Assembly: GCF_021462225.1 (NCBI RefSeq)
Contig: NC_061801.1
Coordinates: 8,366,125-8,430,124, forward strand
DNA: 64,000 nucleotides
Origin: Girardinichthys multiradiatus
Lineage: Eukaryota; Chordata; Actinopteri; Cyprinodontiformes; Goodeidae
Direction of reading: 5' to 3'
Part shown: positions 56,274 to 64,000 of the stretch, one piece after another
How the letters are laid out: the number at the start of each line of letters is the position of its first letter
How positions within the stretch are numbered: the first letter of the stretch is position 1
Program-made: the position numbers and the translations under genes
Notes under the pieces: model-generated
Seen by the model: the letters and a program-made list of their open reading frames with translations, nothing else
Databases searched by the model: none
Told to the model about the DNA's origin: nothing

Positions 56274-57913
56274 ATTCTGAGAAAGGAGTAAAAAGAATAA
56301 TAAAACAAGTTGTCCAAGAGTCAAGGAGCACTCACAGAGTCTAAGAAAGACTTGGAAAAAGCAGGTACAGATTTCCCCAATCTGAAAAGTTTTCAACAGC
56401 AATGGTCTTCAGAATAGGTTCATACACAGAGGAGGCAGAGAATAACAAGCCTACTAAAAGACATGAGGCAAGACGAGGAGGTACAAAAAGGCAGGCAAAA
56501 GAGCATACACGGAAGGCTTGGTCCAACAAGTGTTTAGCAAGAATCATAGCTGTAGCAATGGAAATTGGGTCATACACAATAAGTTGATTATGAAAACTGC
56601 TGGAACACTGTGGCAAGGCAAAGAAACGACCTGGCATCAGAGGTTAAATGGGTAGAAATACTGGAGAAACAGGTGAGTGAAATGATCAGACAATTGTGGT
56701 AAGCTGAGCAACATGGCTGATCACAAATCATAACACTAAGTCCTACTACGGTTTTCTGAAAACATAACGGTGATGGTTTTAATTTGATAATGAAACCTTT
56801 GGATGTCAGATGTTTGATTTAAACAGAACATAAATAGCAACAACCTCTGTGAAACGATGCACTTCATTACCTGAGAAACTTTATGTTTAGGAAAACGAAA
56901 AACAAGCCAATTTTGCCTTTATGGTCTGGCTACTGGCTCCTGTATAGCTATCCGTTGTTGCCATGGCAGGAACTGTGCTATGAACTGTGCTATGTCCCTG
57001 TCTCCCAGCCTCGTTGTTCCTTTCCTTGAATGTTACTCACTGCTTCATAATCCTGGTAGAAAAACCTGTTTCCAATGGAATGCTGTGACAAGAGCAAACT
57101 CCTGGAATACGAGTACCACGGCAATCCTGGTTCATAACAAAGTCATTGAAATCTATGCGTCTTGAAAGGGTTACAGACATTTCAAAGGATTTGGTAATCC
57201 AGATAACCACCGTGAGAGCTATCCTCCATAAAAAGAGACAATGTGGAACAACAGAGAACCTTTCCAGGAGTAACCTGGCTACCAAAAATACTCCAATAAA
57301 CCTCATCTAATAGGTCACAAAAAAAAACCAGGACAACATCTAAACCACTGAAGGCATGACATTCCTTATTTAAGCTCAGTGTTCTAGACTGAACAATAAG
57401 AAAGACCCTGGTTTAAAATGGCATCAATGGAAAGGTTTTATGGCAAAAAAAGCACAAAAGGGTCATCTCCCACTGGCAAAGTCAAACATGATGGAGATAA
57501 ACCACCATGCATACAACCACACCTAAGGGCAATTTAAAGACACCAATTTAGGCTTCACCATTTAGGCTTAGGCTACTGACACCATCATGTACAATACAGC
57601 AAATACTTATTCACCTCATTTACATCTTCCTTCTATGTATTTAGCGTTTACATTTGTGTACTTTATCTTGTCTAGAGTTTGTATTTATGTAAAATTTTTT
57701 GAGTTTTCCCATTTCTGCCAAATTTTTATTTTTGAAAGCATTTTACAGTTTAAATATTGAAATAATTCTGTACTATATTGTTTGTAACTGTTCACCTTTT
57801 ATTCATGGTTGTTTCTATTATTTATGTATCCTTCCTAGTATTATCTTACTAGAGGCACATCTTTACCCTGTCCTGTCCAATTGATCTCATTGACTCTAAT
57901 TATAACCACACTT
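56274..57913. other. Repeat-derived stretch without a gene (segment A, copy 2)
   Basis: Matches 18767-20222 but keeps about 195 bp (56324-56518) deleted in copy 1. Confidence 0.45.
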
Positions 57914-57977
57914 TTTATCTGTGTTCTTTTCAGAGCCTCTCTTTGCATTTAACAAAATCTTTAGAGATTGTGTTGTC

Positions 57978-58003
57978 ACCTCATATATATATATATATAT
58001 ATA
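57978..58003. repeat. (AT)n microsatellite
   Basis: A run of AT dinucleotides ending in ATACATAAAAC. Confidence 0.85.
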
Positions 58004-58229
58004 CATAAAACACGTATGTGATAGTAAATATGTCATTAATATAAATGTTCTGAAGGTTACTTTTCTGTTTTCCTCTTAATTTCTTAAACGTTGCCAGGAT
58101 CGGCATCCAGAGTTATGCCGAAATTTGCGCGTCCTGCCGCATATTGTTGAGAAAACAGACTGACATATGACCGATGAAGAAACTTCTGAAATATTCGTAA
58201 TATTAACATGTTTCTTCACTATGAATGCC

Positions 58230-58425
58230 ATGGAAAGGTTATGTTTTTTTGGCAGGTTAATTAAAAAAATTACGGTTTTGTTTTCTTTTATCTAAACATG
58301 ATGAGTCGAATGTTTTAAACTCGCAGTGTCTTAGGAAGATGTTCTCTGCTGCATGGTTTGAAAGTATGGCTCACGTTCTCCTTTTGTAACAACAGCATAA
58401 TAGTTGAAGAAACGCGCGTGCTTGT
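58230..58425 (-). repeat. Inverted copy of the hAT-A arm
   Basis: The minus strand reads GCAGCAGAGAACATCTTCCT and then AACCTGCCAAAAAAACATAA, the same order as 35390-35500 in plus. So this arm lies head to head with unit U4. Confidence 0.75.
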
Positions 58426-59291
58426 TTGGCAAAGTTGATCTGTTTTTTTTAGCTAGCTGACAGATAGACAGATAAAGAGAGTTCAAAGCCATTAAACAAG
58501 TGAATAGGGATGTAACATCTCTGTATTGTTCAATGCTGACAACTGTATCTGATAGGTCTAAACACTCCGTCAGATACTGTTCCCCCTGTACTAAACAGAG
58601 GAACAGGGGAATCGGTATCTGATGGTGTTTATAGGACCGTCAGATACGGTTTACCCTGTTCAATACAGGGGGAACGGTATCTGACGAGGTGTAGAGACCC
58701 ATTAAGATGCATTACCTCTTTTTAAGAGAGAGGACATTTTTTATGGGGTGCCTAGACCTATCAGGAAGTCTCTCGACTGAATGCAATTAATAGCTGGGGA
58801 TGCTGAAAATGACAATAAATACATAACTATGCACTGACAACAGTATAGATATCTGTAGTTTCTCTCTCTATGTAGTCAAACGTTTGGACTCACCTCAGTC
58901 ATTCAATTGCTTTTCCTTATTTTTATAACTTTCTACACTGTAGATACACAGTGAAAATATCAAAACTATTAAGCAAACGTATGTAGAATTATGTAACAAC
59001 CACAAAATTGTGAAAAATCTCAAAACATCTTGTTTATCTTAGATTCTTCTTAACAGTCCCCCTTTGCTTTAATTACTGCTTTGCATTTTCTCTATGAGCT
59101 TCATGAGGCAGTCACCTGAAATGGTTTTCCATTCCTCTGGGAACTCAAGACTGCTGGAAAACCATTTTTTGTATTTCAACCCATACCAGCTAGTTTAAAA
59201 CATTTGGCGTCTGACCGCCAGCAGGGTGCGGTAGCTCCGACATTCTTTAATTCTATGAATCCAGACCAGAAAGACAAATACTGAATACTTA

Positions 59292-59495
59292 CAGTGCATC
59301 CAGAAAGTATTCCCAGCGCTTCACATTTTGTTATGTTACAGCCTCAATCCAACTTGGATTAATCTCTTTCCTCAAAATTCTACAAACAAATACGAAGTAT
59401 GTGTAGAATTTTGGGAAATAGAGATTAATATAATTTGGAATGAGGCTGTAACATTACAAAATGTGAAGCGCTGTGAATACTTTCTGGATGCACTG
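59292..59495. mobile_element. Palindromic MITE (U4)
   Basis: Fourth copy of the 204-bp TA-flanked palindrome. Confidence 0.85.
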
Positions 59496-60003
59496 TAAGT
59501 ATTTGTTCATATATCGCAAGTCATATCGTCATTGCACTATTAGGCACTGTTATCGTACATCGCAGGTTTCTCTAATATCGTGCAGCCTTATTAATTAGTT
59601 TCTAAGCAAACTTCTATCGGTGTCGAAGGGCAACAAACCACTCAAAATGGCGGACGTGGGTCGTTCCCATCGAGTAACGAAGCGTTTACCGTTTTAAGTC
59701 TATAGGGTACATTTGGGCTTTAAGATGCTAATCCATTAGCCACCTAAAATGTTCCTAAACTGTAACTGACATGAAAAAATACAAACCTAATCTGTGCAGC
59801 AGAACTTTAGGGTTGAGACCAGCCTCCAGGACGTTGTGCCGCAGATGATCTTCTTTGTCCTCTTTAGCTGTTTGGGAAATCTCTCCCACTGCTGCACTCT
59901 GCCACCGTTTGAGCTGCTGTCTCCACATCTTTGTTGTTAGCTTCTCTTCAAAAGATCCTTTAACAGTTACTGAGTAGTTATAACTCGGCTTTGATCCAAA
60001 CTC

Positions 60004-62951
60004 TAGTGATGGGACATTTGAAGCAAAGCTTCGAGTTTACAGAGTAAAAAGGTTCGATGCGTGTCTTGTCTTGCGGTAAATCACGTGACCGATGACAAAC
60101 GATGCCTTGCATTTCCGTGGAGACGTCACTGCTTCATTTCGCGTGTCGGATTTCAAAATAAAAGCGCGATGACACTTGTTGCTTCGTGGGTTGTTGTAGT
60201 GGTTTGGTCGCACGTCAGCAGAGATAGGAGCATCTGAGAAGAATGGAGCCAACAAAAAAAGGAAAAGCTCTCCCATCTGGGAGTAATTTAAAATGTGTTC
60301 TCAAAAAAGGGTGTGTGTAAAATGTGTTTGCAGCATTTACTTAATTTTATTTGTATCATTACCAATAATTCTGTATCAATGAACTTTCATCTTTGTGTTT
60401 CAGTTGAAGTGTTTGTTGTGTGCCAGAGAGCTGGTATACAATAATAACACCTCATCAATGCTTAGGCATTTCAGAGCCATATATGAAAAAGAAAAGCCAC
60501 ACACTTCAAATCAAACGCTTCTTCGTCTTCTTTTTTGTCTTCTTCGCTGTTGGCAGACAACAATTTGGCACATTACCGCCACCAACTGGTAAAGAGTGTG
60601 AATCAGGATAAGCACGCTCCAAAAGAAATATGACATGATCAACGCTGGGATGCATTTCAGGGTACTCCTTCATTTGCTGGATCCCACCTATGTTCTCCCT
60701 ACTAGAAAGTTTTATATGTGTACACAACAAGATCAAATGTAGTGCTAACAAATAATTGCAGTAATTTCAATTAATTTCCTTTCCTTCACGGCATTAAAGA
60801 AGATGGAGGAAAAATATGAAGAAAAAAAACAAAAGAAAAGGCCAAAGAGGACATGCAGAAGGTGTCTGCTGTGAGCCTCACAGTAGATATGTGGACATTA
60901 ATAAATACGGATGCATACCTGGCAATAACATGCCACTTTGTTGATGCAGACGACAAACTGGGCACTGTGCTGCTTAGAGTTGAACATTTCCCTCAGAGTC
61001 ACACATCAGAAAATCTGGTAAGGGTAGTTCATACCCACATGGAGGAGTGGGGAATAACTAATAAGGTTACTTGCCTATAGTCACTGATGCTGCATCAAAC
61101 ATTATTGCATGTGCTAAGGCCTTAAGGATCAGGCACTCTGTGTGCATTGCTCATGCACTGAAGTTGTTGGTAGGAAAATCATTTGACCAGGTCCCTGCTC
61201 TCTGTGACATTCGTACAAACGAATTGTAACATATTTTCACTCAAGCACCAAAGGTAAAGAAAGCTAGAAGTAGTATAGATACAGATAGGAAGACAGTCAC
61301 AAAAGCTTGTCACTGATGTGGACACACGCTGGAATAGCAGAACCTCACTATCTTGTCAGGAGTATCAAACAATTGAGGAGTGCTTACCTGTATTATTCAC
61401 TTTTTACCAGGCAACATTAGAGCTCCCAGAAGAGAGAAGGGTCTCAATCTCAAAGATAATCCTTAATGAACATGCTGCACCATGCAGGACTTGCAAAATC
61501 AGCAAATATCACCAGAGTTGCTAAACTTCTCTCAGACGTTTTTAAAGTGTCAGAGAACATGTGACAAGTATAGAATCCCTAAACATAATGACAGTGGCAA
61601 CGTTTTTGACCCCAGGTTAAAAACTCTTGGCTTTCTCAACCAAAACAAGGCACAAGAGGCAGTACAGCAGCTAATCTCTGAACATACTGCACTAATAGCC
61701 AGCAGTGAAGCTCCACATCAATCAGATGCAAGAGAAGGCACCAGCAACTCTCGTGAGTTTTTATTTATTCTGTAAATTCCTTGACCTTGACATATTAGTA
61801 CTGCTGTATTTCAGCTGCTGGTGTTGTATGATTATATTTAATGGGTTTGTTTTTGTTTTTTTTTGCTATTTATTGGTGAGCTGTGGTGTCTGCTAGATGA
61901 AGCAGTGGACCAGAAGAGACAAAGCTCCAATGCCACAGCAGATGCCATAGTAAAAGTGGAGCGATACCAGGCAGAAGTTAACTTGACGATACATGAGGAC
62001 CCCTGGAGTACTAGCATACGTAAGGTAAGGTAAAATTATTTATATAGCGCTTTTCAGCAACGAGACACTCAAAGCGCTGTACATGCAATTACAATACAAT
62101 CACAAAGCAAATAAACACAGATGCAGACAGAGAAAAACAAATAAAATGATAAAATCAAACAACAGAGGTAATTAAAAAAAGTAAAATAAAATAAAATAAA
62201 GAGAATAGAATGATGGACAAGAAAATGAAAGGAAAGCATGCACGTAAACATGTGTATCCCTACTTGTACCACATGGCACAGAGGTTTCTATGCTCACCAA
62301 CATCCTCAGTGCCTTGCGAGTGTTTTCCAAGGCTGGGGAGGTCATCAGCCGACAAAGAAATCGCCTTCAACCACAAACAGTGAAATTAGTCTTGTTTTTG
62401 AATACAAATAATTAACACCCAAATACCCATCCACCAGCAATTTCACATTTAGTTGTTTGATCAGCAAGGACACATCAGTCTCACCCAGGAGAAACAGACT
62501 GAATGCTATTGAACGAGTGAAACTCTGTGTGCAGCTAACTATAAAGGATCTGAAGCAGAAGTCCCAGAAAAATAATTCAAGTTTTTCAGGAAGGAAGTCA
62601 CAAACACAAAGCTTACAGTGCATCTTCATTGTTAAATCAGTCCACATAAAAATCATATCACATAAAAGAAAACTATTACCACAGACGTCAGAATATTAGC
62701 AGAATTATTTTGAGTATCAGTCATTTTAAGACCTAAAAAGAAATGACAAATGGGTTTGAAAAAAAACTTTATTGTGACAATACTGCAAACTGCCATATTC
62801 TGATATTTGAAGTATGAAGGCTGTCACAGTGTCTGTGCAGCAGCAGATGTCTCTAGTGAGAAATGAATGCAGCATCAAGTAATGAACCTTTAGTCAAAGC
62901 AATGTGCTGGAAAGCTTCATTGCTTCATGAGGCTTCATTTGGCCATCACTA
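60004..62951 (+). mobile_element. hAT-B copy 2
   Basis: Parallel to 30477-33428. Here the first exon is better preserved (ATG at 60244, MEPTKKGKALPSGSNLK). The finger exon (60401-60513), fragment F (60511-60645), catalytic blocks (60853-61790) and dimerisation domain (62210-62420) follow. It shares the same stops as copy 1, so the element was dead before the duplication. A 5-base loss in GCCTTGCGAGTG near 62315 breaks the dimerisation frame. Confidence 0.8.
60511..60645 (-). other. Fragment F inside hAT-B copy 2
   Basis: Same as 30983-31117, frame open (HPSVDHVIFLLERAYPDSH). Confidence 0.6.
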
Positions 62952-62959
62952 GCCAAGTC

Positions 62960-63185
62960 TACTTCTTTGTCTTCTTTTTCATCTTTTTCGCTGTTGGCAG
63001 ACAACAATTTGGCACATTACCGCCACCAATTGGTAAAGAGTGTGAATCAGCATAAGCACGCTCCAAAAGAAATATGACCTGATCAACGCTGGGATGCATT
63101 TGTGCACTGTCTGTTAGTGAATCATAAATGAAAGTTATATCTCTGATCTTTCTCTCTAATGTAGTTAAATCCACATCAGAATCAG
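62960..63185 (-). other. Fragment F, longer copy right of hAT-B copy 2
   Basis: Minus frame 62959-63174, MDLTTLERKIRDITFIYDSL onward, with one change (AYADSHSLP). Frame open. Confidence 0.6.
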
Positions 63186-63656
63186 GTCAAATCCAGGGTG
63201 TTGTTATCATTAGTGGCACTATTGGACTGGCACTATTGGACCAATGTCTAAATGATTTATTTCTAATTCTGTTGCTTTCTGTACGATTCTCCAACGAAAT
63301 ATTTTATTAACTGCTCTTTTTTTTCTCCCTGCAGGTTTGTAAAGTTGCCTGCATGGGGTTGTTTTAACGTTGGCCCTGCAGATTAACTCAGTAGTTTAAT
63401 GACAGCTGATTCTGTTAAGATCTGCCATTTTGGTCTTTGTTGTGGTTTTGTATTTGTTTACTTTTCAGCTTGGTGTTTCTATTCCTTTGGGTTTAATAGT
63501 TATGCTTATTTATTTCTTCTGTTTCCTGATACTTTTGTTCTCTGCTTCCCTCTCAGGTAGTTTAGTGTTTGTTTACTTTTTATTCAGTCAGGTGTTTCTT
63601 CTGTTCCCTCCAGTTTCTCAGTTTACGTTAGTTTAAGGTTATTCTAGATTCTTATT

Positions 63657-64000
63657 CACTTCAATTCAAAAATACTTTATTAATCCCAAATGGAAATTAA
63701 ATGTGTTTGTAGCTCATTATGAGGGTTTCTTCAAAGAGCCGTTGTAGACGCTGATGGCTGTGGGCAGGATCTCCTGTAGCGCTCCATCTTACAGCAGATC
63801 TGAAGAAGCCTCTGACTGAAGACACTGTTGTTGTAGGACAGTCTCATGAAGAGGATGCTCAGGGTTCTCCATAATGTTCTTCATTTTATGAAGTATCCGT
63901 CTTTCCACAATGATCTCCAGAGGTTTCAGAGGAGTCCCCAGAACAGAGCCTGCCTTTTTTATCATCTTGTTGAGCTTTTTTAAGTCCCCGGCTCTGATGC
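63657..64000 (-). mobile_element. 5'-truncated LINE piece (U4), cut by the window edge
   Basis: Same insertion as 34134-34640, with the tail at the same place. Confidence 0.8.

Larger units (their letters stand above)
49637..57913. repeat. Segment A, copy 2 (with zinc-finger gene 2)
   Basis: Counterpart of 13558-20222. Its length less the 1,612-bp Tc1 insertion (element plus TA) is about the same as copy 1. Confidence 0.9.
58531..64000. repeat. Unit U4, second copy of the U1 right part, runs off the window
   Basis: It starts CAATGCTGACAACTGTATCT as U2 does, then hairpins (58569-58685), Tc1 piece (58874-59170), MITE (59292-59495), hAT-B copy 2, fragment F and the LINE. From 59292 on it matches 29765-34480 at a constant offset of about 29,525. 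Confidence 0.9.

Overview
This window is vertebrate DNA from a ray-finned (teleost) fish, probably a spiny-rayed one. The evidence is the mix of Rex1-, Rex3- and L2-type LINEs, Tc1-type transposons, BED-finger hAT transposons and gamma-like endogenous retroviruses (ERVs), plus a fish-style C2H2 zinc-finger gene whose long coding exon carries an acidic, Lys/Glu-rich N-terminal part. No bacterial-type operon, rRNA, tRNA or CRISPR array is seen. Almost everything is mobile-element DNA; the only plausible intact host genes are two paralogous C2H2 zinc-finger genes on the minus strand (13966-15882 and 51657-53336).

Layout. 1-1737: 5' end of an ERV (ERV-A, minus strand) with a still-open Gag start that runs off the left edge, inserted in a Rex1 LINE (1738-2680). 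2679-4159: a BED-finger hAT piece and a SAP-like fragment. 4160-12499: a complete LTR-to-LTR provirus (ERV-B, minus) with near-identical LTRs but a deleted RT palm, a deleted env and a solo LTR sitting in its integrase. 12890-13557: 5' end of another tRNA-Tyr-primed ERV (ERV-C). 13558-20222: segment A copy 1 (hAT-BED piece, zinc-finger gene 1, Tc1 relic, L2). 20230-39531: repeat units U1, U2, U3. U1 holds a BED-finger hAT (hAT-A) split by ERV-D (21501-28623) and a second hAT (hAT-B, 30477-33428). U2 and U3 form a 2,695-bp tandem repeat that looks identical. 39735-46898: a large hAT-like element holding a Rex3-Rex1 composite insertion and an unusual GCGTT-rich inverted-repeat element. 47711-48899: a TTAA-flanked element inside a Harbinger transposase fragment. 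49637-57913: segment A copy 2 (zinc-finger gene 2, with a 1.6-kb Tc1 transposon inserted). 58531-64000: unit U4, a second copy of the hAT-B region.

How it fits together. Segment A plus unit U was duplicated in tandem at a scale of about 36-38 kb, and nested insertions date the copies: one has a Tc1 the other lacks, and one has ERV-D the other lacks. The two zinc-finger proteins share an N-terminal region but differ in finger number (15 against 12) and in the DNA-contacting residue at helix position -1, which suggests array-wide homogenisation within each copy. Zinc-finger clusters growing beside young retroviruses fit the known role of such families in silencing mobile elements, but that role is inference here.

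All product calls come from reading motifs by eye; no database search was possible. ERV and transposon boundaries rest on LTR or TIR pairs, primer-binding sites and target-site duplications seen directly.
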